Shown here one piece after another: positions 1-8,739 of a DNA stretch of 64,000 nucleotides (the first letter of the stretch is position 1; each line of letters starts with the position of its first letter). The notes beneath the pieces were generated by a model. It was not told the DNA's origin and made no database searches. It was given only the letters and a program-made list of their open reading frames with translations. Position numbers and translations under genes: made by a program. Source of the DNA: Klebsiella africana (GTDB lineage: Bacteria > Pseudomonadota > Gammaproteobacteria > Enterobacterales > Enterobacteriaceae); NCBI RefSeq assembly GCF_020526085.1, contig NZ_CP084874.1, positions 3,348,001 to 3,412,000 on the forward strand. Direction: 5' to 3'.

Positions 1-1740
1 TCAGAGTCCGAGTCACTGTCCGAATCCGAGTCACTGTCCGAATCCGAGTCACTGTCGGAGTCCGAGTCGCTGTCAGAGTCCGAATCGCTGTCAGAGTCGG
101 AGTCACTGTCAGAATCCGAATCGCTGTCAGAGTCGGAATCGCTGTCAGCATCCGAATCGCTGTCCGAGTCCGAGTCGCTGTCCGAATCCGAATCACTGTC
201 AGAGTCGGAGTCGCTGTCGGAGTCGGAATCGCTGTCCGAATCGGAATCGCTGTCAGCATCCGAATCACTGTCGGAATCCGAATCGCTGTCCGAGTCCGAG
301 TCGCTGTCGGAGTCGGAGTCGCTGTCCGAATCCGAGTCACTGTCAGAGTCCGAGTCGCTGTCCGAATCCGAATCACTGTCCGAATCCGAATCACTGTCGG
401 AATCGGAGTCACTGTCAGAGTCGGAGTCGCTGTCGGAGTCGGAATCGCTGTCAGAGTCGGAATCGCTGTCAGCATCCGAATCGCTGTCGGAGTCCGAGTC
501 GCTGTCAGAATCGGAGTCGCTGTCCGAATCGGAATCGCTGTCAGCATCCGAATCACTGTCGGAATCCGAATCGCTGTCCGAGTCCGAGTCGCTGTCTGAG
601 TCGGAGTCACTGTCGGAGTCCGAGTCGCTGTCAGAGTCCGAATCGCTGTCAGAGTCGGAGTCACTGTCAGAATCCGAATCGCTGTCGGAGTCGGAATCGC
701 TGTCGGAGTCGGAATCGCTGTCAGAGTCCGAATCACTGTCAGAGTCCGAATCACTGTCGGAATCCGAATCGCTGTCCGAATCGGAATCGCTGTCAGCATC
801 CGAATCGCTGTCCGAATCCGAGTCACTGTCAGAATCCGAGTCGCTGTCCGAATCGCTGTCAGAGTCGGAGTCGCTGTCCGAATCAGAATCGCTGTCAGCA
901 TCTGAATCACTGTCGGAATCCGAATCGCTGTCCGAATCGCTGTCAGAGTCGGAGTCGCTGTCAGAGTCAGAGTCGCTGTCAGAGTCCGAATCACTGTCGG
1001 AATCAGAGTCGGAGTCAGAGTCGCTATCCGAATCCGAGTCGCTGTCAGAATCCGAATCGCTGTCCGAATCCGAGTCGCTGTCAGAGTCGGAGTCGCTGTC
1101 AGAATCCGAATCGCTGTCCGAATCCGAGTCACTGTCAGAATCCGAATCGCTGTCGGAGTCCGAGTCGCTGTCAGAATCGGAGTCGCTGTCCGAATCCGAA
1201 TCGCCGTCAGAGTCAGAATCACTGTCCGAATCCGAATCACTGTCAGAATCGGAGTCACTGTCAGAATCCGAGTCACTGTCGGAATCCGAATCACTGTCAG
1301 AGTCCGAGTCGCTGTCGGAATCCGAGTCGCTGTCAGAATCCGAGTCACTGTCGGAATCCGAATCACTGTCAGAGTCCGAGTCGCTGTCGGAATCCGAGTC
1401 GCTGTCGGAATCCGAGTCGCTGTCCGAATCCGAGTCGGAGTCGGCGTCACTGTCAGAGTCACTGTCAGAGTCAGAATCACTGTCCGAATCCGAATCGCTG
1501 TCAGAGTCGGAGTCACTGTCGGAGTCCGAGTCGCTGTCAGAGTCCGAGTCGCTGTCGGAGTCGGAGTCACTGTCAGAGTCGGAATCGCTGTCGGAGTCGG
1601 AGTCGCTGTCGGAGTCCGAGTCGCTGTCAGAATCCGAGTCAGAGTCGGAATCCGAATCGGAGTCGGAGTCTGAATCACTGTCGGAATCGGAGTCACTGTC
1701 CGAATCCGAGTCCGAGTCCGAGTCCGAATCGCTGTCCGAG
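1..1740 (-). repeat. 18-bp tandem repeat encoding (Ser-Asp)n
   Basis: On the minus strand the DNA follows an 18-bp period, TCN-GAY-TCN-GAY-AGY-GAC, so every third serine codon is AGY while the two between are TCN. The peptide repeats every two residues but the DNA every six codons. Some units carry Ala (GCT) in place of Ser, at about 148, 255, 472, 544, 795 and 898. Short units and runs lacking the AGY step occur, for example near 1010, 1430 and 1700. Between 1740 and 1842 the pattern decays into mixed D/S/A/T/E/G/P. Such arrays expand and contract easily, so copy number probably differs between strains. Confidence 0.9.
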
Positions 1741-2291
1741 TCTGTATCAGAATCGGCATCGGCATCACTTTCGCTGCCGCCAGGGTCGGTATCGCTGTCT
1801 GAGTCAGAATCCGAATCACTGTCCGCATCAGAATCAGTATCATCGTTCGGAGAATGCGACGAATGATCTTTATCGGAAGATCCCGCAATCATCGCCCCTA
1901 TACCAAGCAAAGCCGCCCCGGCCATTACCCATGGAGCAATGCTGCCACCAGAACTGCCTGCAGCTAATAATCCTGAGATATCACTGATGAGAGAATAATG
2001 GGCATCGCTGGTTCCTGCCCCTTCAAGCCACCACAGAGCCCCACTATCATCATCTTGTAAAACTAAATCGCTATGATGCCCACTAGCATCATTCACAAAA
2101 AAATCTTTCAGCGTAAGAGTACTGCCGTCATTTATTTTCAGAACAAGATCATTACCTTGCCTGGAGAAGGAAGTGATGTCCTCTCGCTTAATATGCAATA
2201 CAACAACTGACTGCGTGTTTAAGTTAACTTGATTGCCATCGACGGTATATTTCATACCTGTATCTTTTGCCGTGATATTTATATTTTTCAT
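1..2291 (-). CDS. Large BapA-type biofilm adhesin with Ser-Asp repeats (N-terminal part, continues past left edge)
   Basis: The frame opens at ATG 2289-2291 and stays open to base 1, so the C-terminus lies outside the window. Residues 1 to about 100 resemble the BapA/LapF-type prefix domain (start [19 protein letters not shown], then a region with [12 protein letters not shown] and [14 protein letters not shown]). A glycine-rich hydrophobic stretch follows at about 115-133 ([19 protein letters not shown]), then an acidic linker, and from about residue 150 almost pure Ser-Asp repeats with occasional Ala. There is no Sec signal peptide, which fits the family: such proteins are exported by type I secretion through a C-terminal signal and work in surface adhesion or biofilm. 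Ig-like or RTX repeats and transporter genes would be expected to the left; none is visible here. The Shine-Dalgarno is weak (AAGGG). The prefix assignment is by recalled family resemblance. Confidence 0.8.
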   Translation of the reverse strand, partial: MKNINITAKDTGMKYTVDGNQVNLNTQSVVVLHIKREDITSFSRQGNDLVLKINDGSTLTLKDFFVNDASGHHSDLVLQDDDSGALWWLEGAGTSDAHYSLISDISGLLAAGSSGGSIAPWVMAGAALLGIGAMIAGSSDKDHSSHSPNDDTDSDADSDSDSDSDSDTDPGGSESDADADSDTDSDSDSDSDSDSDSDSDSDSDSDSDSDSDSDSDSDSDSDSDSDSDSDSDSDSDSDSDSDSDSDSDSDSDSDSDSDSDSDSDSDSDSDSDSDSDSDSDSDADSDSDSDSDSDSDSDSDSDSDSDSDSDSDSDSDSDSDSDSDSDSDSDSDSDSDSDSDSDSDSDSDSDSDSDSDSDSDSDGDSDSDSDSDSDSDSDSDSDSDSDSDSDSDSDSDSDSDSDSDSDSDSDSDSDSDSDSDSDSDSDSDSDSDSDSDSDSDSDSDSDSDSDSDSDSDSDSDSDSDADSDSDSDSDSDSDSDSDSDSDSDSDSDSDSDSDADSDSDSDSDSDSDSDSDSDSDSDSDSDSDSDSDSDSDSDSDSDSDSDSDSDSDSDSDSDSDSDSDSDSDSDSDSDSDSDSDSDADSDSDSDSDSDSDSDSDSDSDSDADSDSDSDSDSDSDSDSDSDSDSDSDSDSDSDSDSDSDSDSDSDSDSDSDSDSDSDSDSDSDSDSDSDSDSDADSDSDSDSDSDSDSDSDSDSDSDSDSDSDSDSDSDADSDSDSDSDSDSDSDSDSDSDSDSDSDSDSDSDSDSDSDSDSDSDSDS

Positions 2292-2823
2292 CAGGACGCA
2301 CCCTTGAGATGAAGACGCAGTCAGAGGTTTGAGATAATTCTTACTTATGCATCTTATTAGATATACCAGAAACTACGGACCCGCAAGGAAGTTATGAAAC
2401 AAAAATGAAATATATTGAAATACAGACAAGCTATTGATAAATATTAAAATAAAACAAAACCACCACATTTTGACATGTCATGTTTTTCTCATACCAGGTT
2501 CTCATCTCATCACAAAATCGTCTGGATAAAAAATTATACTTCCAGGCTGCTCCATATCTTTTCATCGCTCTCTTTATAGCTCTCAAAAAAAACCGTGAAT
2601 CACATCACGAAATCAGCACTGTTTTAACACTGGCATTTTTTAATATTTAAAAAAGTTTGCAGCAGCAATAACCTTAATTAAAGCATGCCTTACAATATAA
2701 GAAAAAAGGGTCGTATTAGGCCGTTCTTTAATAAACCGCATGATTAATATGGTCATCACAATGAAATAAAAACATCATCTTCAATAAGGTTATTTTCACC
2801 TACAGAATTATAAAAGCTAATAA

Positions 2824-2835
2824 CGAAACGTTTCG
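2824..2835. promoter_or_regulatory. Perfect palindrome CGAAACGTTTCG, possible LacI/Cra-family operator
   Basis: The 12-bp dyad CGAAACGTTTCG has the GAAACGTTTC core seen in operators of LacI/GalR-family regulators such as Cra and PurR. It lies in the adhesin/yccU gap, about 530 bp upstream of the adhesin start and downstream of yccU, so any role would be at the far end of the adhesin control region. No regulator can be named from the sequence. Confidence 0.3.
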
Positions 2836-2884
2836 CTAACAGAAATAAATCACCTGCAGCGCCCCATTAAAAGAAAGGTATAAA

Positions 2885-2906
2885 AAACCCCGCTAACGCG
2901 GGGTTT
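2885..2906 (-). terminator. Rho-independent terminator of yccU
   Basis: Inverted repeat CCCCGC-TAAC-GCGGGG flanked by A6 on the left and TTT on the right. Read on the minus strand it lies just after the yccU stop and ends in a T run, so it should terminate yccU. Confidence 0.85.
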
Positions 2907-2909
2907 ATT

Positions 2910-3323
2910 TTATTTCGCCAGCCCTAGTCGCGGTAGTTCAATAGCCGGGCAGCGATCCATCACCACGTTCAATCCGGCTTCCCTGGCCAGCACCGCAGCC
3001 TGCTCATTGATCACCCCCAGCTGCAGCCATAGCGTTTTGGCGCCAATGGCAATCGCCTCCTGCGCCACGCCCCACGCCGCTTCTGAATTACGGAAGACAT
3101 CAACCATGTCGACCTTTTCCGGAACGTCGGCGAGCGTCGCATACCCCTGCTGTCCCAGCAGCGTCTTGCCCGCCACCTTCGGCGAAACCGGGATAACGTG
3201 ATACCCCTGATCCAGCAGATACTTCATGACCCGATAGCTCGGACGGTCAGGTTTGTCGCTGGCTCCGACCAGCGCAATCGTCCGTGTCGAGGTCAGGATG
3301 CCAGCAATATCATTCTCTTTCAT
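2910..3323 (-). CDS. yccU: CoA-binding domain protein YccU
   Basis: 137 residues, the length recalled for E. coli YccU. It is a single Rossmann-type CoA-binding domain (CoA_binding_2), with the nucleotide-binding start [19 protein letters not shown] at about residues 15-33. The biochemical role is unknown. The ATG at 3323 has a strong ribosome site (AGGAGGAAACC-ATG). It is divergent from mgsA. E. coli has yccT (csgI) between yccU and mgsA; here only about 150 bp separate them and yccT is missing. Confidence 0.9.
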   Translation of the reverse strand: MKENDIAGILTSTRTIALVGASDKPDRPSYRVMKYLLDQGYHVIPVSPKVAGKTLLGQQGYATLADVPEKVDMVDVFRNSEAAWGVAQEAIAIGAKTLWLQLGVINEQAAVLAREAGLNVVMDRCPAIELPRLGLAK

Positions 3324-3477
3324 GGTTTCCTCCTGCTATTTCACCTAAGTGTATGCTAATCCGCAGCAGGGGGCCATCCAGCCTAACCCACAGATTCAGC
3401 AAAATTTTCATCCCCGATGCTTGCAGCGACAGCCACATTCAGTAATCTGTCTGCAGGTCAAAATGTGGAATGAAAAT

Positions 3478-3936
3478 ATGGAACTGACAACTCGTACCCT
3501 GTCCGCGCAGAAACATATCGCGCTGGTGGCTCACGATCACTGTAAAGATATGCTGATGAAATGGGTCGCTCGCCACCAGGCGCTGCTGGGACAACATGTT
3601 TTGTATGCCACCGGCACCACCGGTAACCTGGTCTCGCGGGCTACCGGGCTGGAGGTTAATGCCATGCTGAGCGGCCCGATGGGCGGTGACCAGCAGGTGG
3701 GCGCCCTGATTTCAGAAGGGAAAATCGATGTGCTGATCTTCTTCTGGGATCCGCTGAACGCCGTGCCTCACGACCCGGACGTCAAAGCGTTACTGCGCCT
3801 GGCCACCGTCTGGAACATTCCGGTCGCCACTAACGTCTCCACCGCGGACTTTATCATCCAGTCGCCGCACTTTAATCAGCCGCTCGATATTCTGATCCCG
3901 GATTATCCGCGCTATCTTGCTGAGCGCCTGAAATAA
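3478..3936 (+). CDS. mgsA: Methylglyoxal synthase
   Basis: Converts dihydroxyacetone phosphate to methylglyoxal and phosphate in the cytoplasm, a bypass of lower glycolysis when phosphate is short or sugar phosphates accumulate. The 152-residue product starts [20 protein letters not shown] and has the active-site segment [10 protein letters not shown] with the catalytic Asp at position 71, plus the phosphate-site TGTTGN at 45-50. The frame is open further upstream to 3349, but the ATG at 3478 gives the conserved family N-terminus and length, so it was chosen. It is convergent with helD, 11 bp apart. Confidence 0.96.
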   Translation: MELTTRTLSAQKHIALVAHDHCKDMLMKWVARHQALLGQHVLYATGTTGNLVSRATGLEVNAMLSGPMGGDQQVGALISEGKIDVLIFFWDPLNAVPHDPDVKALLRLATVWNIPVATNVSTADFIIQSPHFNQPLDILIPDYPRYLAERLK

Positions 3937-3947
3937 CCCTGCAGTAA

Positions 3948-6002
3948 TTACGGCTTTCTGGCAATGGGCACATCCAGCCCCTGCAGGATCTCGACGAACG
4001 GCGAAGGCTGCGCTTTGTTAAACAGCAACCACACCCGATGACGTGCGCGGGTTATCGCCACGTACAGTAGTCGACGCTCCTCCGCATCAGGGAAATCTTC
4101 CGGCTGCGGCAGGAGCGCCTGCTCCATGATCGACTCGCGCGCCGGGGCGGGAAACGCATCCTCTCCTTCCTGTAAGCCCAGCACAATCACATAGTCCGCC
4201 TGCTGGCCTTTGCTGGCATGAATGGTCATAAAATCAAGCTGCAGGTGCGGCCAGCGCGTCGCCGCCTTGTTGAGCGCCTCGGGCTTCAGATGATGATAGC
4301 GGGCGAGCAGCAGGATCCGCTGCTCAGGCTTAACGTAGCCGCTCAGTTTATCCAGAAGATCGTCCAGCTTGTCGTCGGCTAACAGGGTGACGGCCTTTTT
4401 ATCACCCGCCGTCAGGCTGTTCAGCGGTTTACTTAACTGATACGGATTCTGCTGGATAAAGCTATTGGCTATTTCGCCGATACGGCCGTTAAAGCGATAA
4501 GTAGTATCCAGCGCGCAGCAATCTCCTTCGCCAAAATAGTGATTGAAGGCTGTGGTAAGGGAGAGTTGCGCCCCGCTGAAACGGTAAATCGCCTGCCAGT
4601 CATCCCCGACGGCAAAGAGCGAGGTTTGGGTATTCTGTCGGCGTAATGCGGCCAGCAGCGAAGCCCGCTGTGGCGAGATATCCTGAAATTCATCCACCAG
4701 AATGTGTTTCCATGGGCTAACGAAGCGGCCTTTATCGAGAATATTGATCGCCTGATGGATCAGGCTGGAAAAATCGACGGCATTCTCGGCCTTAAGCGCC
4801 GCTTTCCAGTCTTTCATCAGAGGCGACATCAGCTTAACCCGTTTACTAAACAAGTCGCGTACCACTTCCGGCGCCCCGGCAACCATCTCTGCCTGCGAGC
4901 CACCGTGCATACGCATCAGGCTAACCCAGCGGTCGAGCCGGCTGGCAATCCGCCGCTGCACTTTCTTGTCCCGCCAGAACTCGCCCTCCGGCAGTTGCCA
5001 GCCCATCTCCTCTTCCAGCCACAGGCGCCAGCCTTTCGCCTGTGCTTTTTTCTCCTGGCACTGTTTTTGCCAGCTTTTCAGGAGTAATGCGTGGCGGGCC
5101 GCGCTATCGCTTTCCAGTTTGCTGATAGTGGGCACTTTTTTGCTGCCCTGCTGAATAATGTGCAAGGCCAGCGAGTGGAAGGTACGCGCAGTGATATCGT
5201 TGGATGCAAGGCGCTCGCGGATCCGCGCATCCATCTCCTGCGCCGCCTGACGGCCGAATGCCAGCAGCAAAATTTGATCTGCCGCGGCTTCTCCGCGCGC
5301 CAACAGCCAGCCAGCCCGCGCCACCAGCACTGAGGTTTTACCGCTGCCCGCCCCCGCCAGCACCAGCAGGGAGCGCTCGCCATTCACTACCGCCCGCGCC
5401 TGCGAGGCATTGAGCGGGGACGATTCAACACCGTCAAAAAAGCCGCGATACTGCTCCAGCATCGCCTCAGTGAAGGCCTGATTATGAACCAGACGCGTCG
5501 CTTCAATATCCCCTAACCAGCGCTGACACTCCCGCCACAGCTCACGGCAGTTATCAAAGGACTCAAGCCGGCTGGTGGGCATTGGCAGCCCGGTTAACGC
5601 CTGGCGAATATTATCCTGAACATCTGCCACCTGCTGACGCGTCAGCCATTTGCCTTCCGCGCGGGTACGCTCGATCGTCGCCAGTTGCTGCTTTAGCACG
5701 CCGGCAGCGATATCACTCATTTCGGCGCTCCATTGCTCCCACAGCGTATGTAAATGATGATAAAAGCGCTGCGTTTCGCTCCACTCGGTCCCGTGCAAAC
5801 GCACGACTTTTTCGTCAGGCAACACAAACTCCAGTTCGCCCCAGACCAGACCGCGCTTACAATGCACTGACAATAACTGATTGAAAGGGATAAGATACTC
5901 ATGACGATCGCCGGAAACCTTTACCCCGGCATTCAGTAATTGCACCCGATCATAAGGGTGCTGAGCCATGCGTTTGCCCAATGTTGTCGCTTTAAGTTCC
6001 AT
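3948..6002 (-). CDS. helD: DNA helicase IV
   Basis: 684-residue superfamily 1 3'-to-5' DNA helicase of the UvrD/Rep type. Visible motifs are Walker A AGAGSGKT at residues 216-223, motif II DEFQDIS, motif III with GDDWQAIYRFSGA, and motif VI VAITRARHRVWLL near the C-terminus. The long N-terminal region before Walker A is the HelD-specific domain. It acts in RecF-pathway recombination and repair in E. coli. The start at 6002 gives MELKATTLGKRMAQHPYDRV, matching the family. It is divergent from yccF, with about 125 bp between them for both promoters. Confidence 0.96.
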   Translation of the reverse strand: MELKATTLGKRMAQHPYDRVQLLNAGVKVSGDRHEYLIPFNQLLSVHCKRGLVWGELEFVLPDEKVVRLHGTEWSETQRFYHHLHTLWEQWSAEMSDIAAGVLKQQLATIERTRAEGKWLTRQQVADVQDNIRQALTGLPMPTSRLESFDNCRELWRECQRWLGDIEATRLVHNQAFTEAMLEQYRGFFDGVESSPLNASQARAVVNGERSLLVLAGAGSGKTSVLVARAGWLLARGEAAADQILLLAFGRQAAQEMDARIRERLASNDITARTFHSLALHIIQQGSKKVPTISKLESDSAARHALLLKSWQKQCQEKKAQAKGWRLWLEEEMGWQLPEGEFWRDKKVQRRIASRLDRWVSLMRMHGGSQAEMVAGAPEVVRDLFSKRVKLMSPLMKDWKAALKAENAVDFSSLIHQAINILDKGRFVSPWKHILVDEFQDISPQRASLLAALRRQNTQTSLFAVGDDWQAIYRFSGAQLSLTTAFNHYFGEGDCCALDTTYRFNGRIGEIANSFIQQNPYQLSKPLNSLTAGDKKAVTLLADDKLDDLLDKLSGYVKPEQRILLLARYHHLKPEALNKAATRWPHLQLDFMTIHASKGQQADYVIVLGLQEGEDAFPAPARESIMEQALLPQPEDFPDAEERRLLYVAITRARHRVWLLFNKAQPSPFVEILQGLDVPIARKP

Positions 6003-6126
6003 ATAATGTCGATTTTCAATCAGGGTGGATTGTTTTTCAGTTTAACCGCCCGGGACCAGGTGCTCCAGCGCAAAAAAACGTTACAATTGTCAGGTCTAAT
6101 TATCCATAGGGCAAAACCGAGGGTTT

Positions 6127-6573
6127 ATGCGTACCATTCTGAATATTTTGAATTTTATCCTTGGCGGTTTCGCCACCACCTTAGGCTGGCTGCTCGCCAC
6201 GCTGGTCAGTATTATGCTTATCGTGACGCTGCCGCTGACCCGTTCCTGCTGGGAAATCACTCGCCTTTCATTATTTCCCTACGGTAATGAGGCGATTCAT
6301 GTCGATGAACTCGAGCCAGGCCGCAAAAACGGTCTGCTGAACGCCGGCGGCACTGTGCTGAATATTCTGTGGTTCATTTTTTTCGGCTGGTGGCTGTGCC
6401 TGATGCATATTTTTAGCGGCATTGCTCAATGCCTGACGATTATCGGCATTCCGGTAGGTATCGCTAATTTTAAAATTGCCGCCATTGCCCTTTGGCCGGT
6501 GGGACGCCGGGTCGTCTCTGTGGAAACCGCGCGTGCAGCGCGAGAAGCCAATGCGCGTCGTCGCTTTCAGTAA
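6127..6573 (+). CDS. yccF: Inner-membrane protein YccF
   Basis: 148 residues with hydrophobic helices at about 8-35 and 70-118, corresponding to the two YccF (DUF307) repeats; each carries a similar ITRLSLFPYG or NFKIAAIALWPVGR element. Function unknown. A GAGG element precedes the ATG. It is followed after 17 bp by yccS, so the two are probably co-transcribed, as in E. coli. Confidence 0.93.
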   Translation: MRTILNILNFILGGFATTLGWLLATLVSIMLIVTLPLTRSCWEITRLSLFPYGNEAIHVDELEPGRKNGLLNAGGTVLNILWFIFFGWWLCLMHIFSGIAQCLTIIGIPVGIANFKIAAIALWPVGRRVVSVETARAAREANARRRFQ

Positions 6574-6590
6574 CCGAACGGAACACGGAC

Positions 6591-8726
6591 ATGATTAGCC
6601 CCCTGCTACGCCGCTACACCTGGAACAGCGCCTGGCTTTATAACGTACGAATTTTTATCGCGCTCTGCGGCACGACGCTATTTCCCTGGTGGATCGGTGA
6701 AGTCAAACTGACCATCCCTCTGACCCTTGGCGTTGTGGCCGCGGCCCTGACCGACCTTGACGACCGCCTGACCGGTCGCCTGCGTAACCTTGCCATTACC
6801 CTGGTCTGCTTTTTTATCGCCTCCGCTTCCGTGGAGCTGCTTTTTCCCTGGCCACCGCTGTTTGCCCTCGGCCTGACGGTCTCTACCATCGGCTTTATTT
6901 TGCTAGGCGGGCTTGGCCAGCGCTATGCGACTATCGCCTTCGGCGCGTTACTCATTGCCATCTATACCATGCTCGGCGTTACGCTGTACGACCACTGGTA
7001 TCTGCAACCGCTGTTTCTGCTGGCGGGCGCCGTGTGGTACAACCTGCTGACGCTTTCCGGACACCTGATCTTTCCTATTCGCCCGTTGCAGGACAATCTG
7101 GCGCGCAGCTATGAGCAGCTGGCCCGCTATCTGGAACTCAAATCCCGGCTGTTTGACCCTGACCTGGAGGATGAGAGCCAGGCGCCGTTATACGACCTGG
7201 CCCTCGCCAACGGGCAACTGGTGGCTACGCTTAACCAGACCAAAGTATCACTTTTAACCAGACTGCGTGGCGACCGGGGCCAGCGCGGAACTCGCCGCAC
7301 CCTGCAGTATTACTTTGTGGCCCAGGATATTCATGAACGCGCCAGCTCATCGCATATTCAGTATCAGACCCTGCGCGATCAGTTTCGCTACAGCGACGTG
7401 ATGTTCCGTTTCCAGCGCATGCTGTCGATGCAGGCGCAGGCCTGCCAGAAACTCTCGCGGGCGATTCTGTTGCGCGAACCCTATCAGCATGACGCTCATT
7501 TTGAACGCGCTTTTATGCATCTCGATGCGGCACTCGAGCGCGTGCGCGCCAGCGGCGCATCCGACGAGCAGATCAATGCCCTGGGCTTTTTACTAAATAA
7601 CCTGCGCGCCATCGATGCGCAACTGGCCACCATTGAATCGGTGCAAACCACCGCCCCTGTCAACAGTAATACCGAGACACTGCTGGCCGATGATCGGCTC
7701 GGCGGGTTGAACGATATCTGGCTGCGCCTGCGGCGGAACATGTCGCCAGAATCAGCCCTTTTTCGCCACGCAGTGCGTATGTCGCTGGTGCTCTGCGCCG
7801 GCTATGCCTTTATCCAGTTTACCGGGCTCCAGCATGGCTACTGGATCCTGCTGACCAGCCTGTTTGTCTGTCAACCGAACTATAACGCCACCCGCCATCG
7901 ACTGGCGCTGAGGATTATCGGCACGCTGGTTGGCGTTGCGATCGGCCTGCCCGTCCTGTTGCTGGTTCCCTCTGTTGAGGGGCAACTACTGTTGATTGTC
8001 CTGACCGGCGTGCTGTTCTTTGCGTTTCGTAACGTACAGTATGCCCACGCCACCATGTTTATTACCCTGCTGGTACTGCTGTGCTTTAACCTGCTCGGGG
8101 AAGGCTTTGAAGTCGCGCTGCCGCGCATCATCGATACCCTTATCGGCTGCGCCATTGCCTGGGCGGCGGTAAGCTTCATCTGGCCGGACTGGAAATTCCG
8201 CAACCTGCCGCGGGTGCTGGACCGGGCGATGAACGCCAACTGCCGTTATCTGGACGCGATTCTGGAGCAGTATCATCAGGGACGCGACAACCGCCTGGCT
8301 TACCGCGTGGCCCGTCGCGATGCCTACAACCGGGATGCGGAACTGGCCTCCGTCGTCTCGAACTTATCGACGGAACCACGCGCAGACGCCACTCAGCGCG
8401 AGACCGCGTTTCGCCTGCTCTGTCTTAATCATACGTTCACCAGCTATATCTCCGCCCTGGGTGCGCATCGGGAAAAATTGTCCACGCCCGATATTCTCGC
8501 CCTGCTGGATGATGCGGTTTGCTATGTTGATGACGCCCTGCACCATACCCCCGCCGATGAACATCGGGTGCAAAAGTCTTTGACCAGCCTGCAAAGCCGG
8601 ATCCAGCATCTGGAACCACGCGCGGACAGTAAAGAGCCGCTGGTATTACAGCAAATCGGCTTGTTGCTCGCGCTGCTGCCTGAAATCTGCCGCCTGCAAC
8701 AGCGCGTGCATACTCAAGCTGAATAA
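6591..8726 (+). CDS. yccS: FUSC-family inner-membrane protein YccS
   Basis: 711 residues with two membrane blocks (about 15-160 and 400-530), each followed by a long soluble, partly helical segment. This is the fusaric-acid-resistance/YccS architecture shared with AaeB-type efflux proteins. Substrate unknown. The frame is open back to 6492, overlapping yccF, but the ATG at 6591 yields the conserved start MISPLLRRYTWNSAWLYN and was chosen. It ends 13 bp from the convergent sxy gene. Confidence 0.93.
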   Translation: MISPLLRRYTWNSAWLYNVRIFIALCGTTLFPWWIGEVKLTIPLTLGVVAAALTDLDDRLTGRLRNLAITLVCFFIASASVELLFPWPPLFALGLTVSTIGFILLGGLGQRYATIAFGALLIAIYTMLGVTLYDHWYLQPLFLLAGAVWYNLLTLSGHLIFPIRPLQDNLARSYEQLARYLELKSRLFDPDLEDESQAPLYDLALANGQLVATLNQTKVSLLTRLRGDRGQRGTRRTLQYYFVAQDIHERASSSHIQYQTLRDQFRYSDVMFRFQRMLSMQAQACQKLSRAILLREPYQHDAHFERAFMHLDAALERVRASGASDEQINALGFLLNNLRAIDAQLATIESVQTTAPVNSNTETLLADDRLGGLNDIWLRLRRNMSPESALFRHAVRMSLVLCAGYAFIQFTGLQHGYWILLTSLFVCQPNYNATRHRLALRIIGTLVGVAIGLPVLLLVPSVEGQLLLIVLTGVLFFAFRNVQYAHATMFITLLVLLCFNLLGEGFEVALPRIIDTLIGCAIAWAAVSFIWPDWKFRNLPRVLDRAMNANCRYLDAILEQYHQGRDNRLAYRVARRDAYNRDAELASVVSNLSTEPRADATQRETAFRLLCLNHTFTSYISALGAHREKLSTPDILALLDDAVCYVDDALHHTPADEHRVQKSLTSLQSRIQHLEPRADSKEPLVLQQIGLLLALLPEICRLQQRVHTQAE

Positions 8727-8739
8727 AGACAGATATCCG

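Larger units (their letters stand above)
2292..2909. other. AT-rich intergenic region upstream of the adhesin
   Basis: A 618-bp gap with no convincing gene. By eye it is far richer in A and T than the flanking backbone, with many A and T runs between 2380 and 2880. It should hold the adhesin promoter, but no clear -35/-10 pair stood out. AT-rich DNA in front of a surface-adhesin gene is typical of H-NS-silenced, horizontally acquired loci; that is inference. It also contains a perfect 12-bp palindrome and the yccU terminator, listed separately. Confidence 0.6.

Noticed and set aside
1..1740. Open plus-strand frame reading (Ser-Glu-Ser-Glu-Ser-Leu)n
   Set aside because: It is only the antisense reading of the 18-bp SD repeat, which has no stops in several frames. 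The minus-strand frame connects to a real N-terminal domain with a start codon.
1..1740. CRISPR array or satellite DNA
   Set aside because: The units are 18 bp with no unique spacers and keep a coding frame throughout; no cas genes are near.
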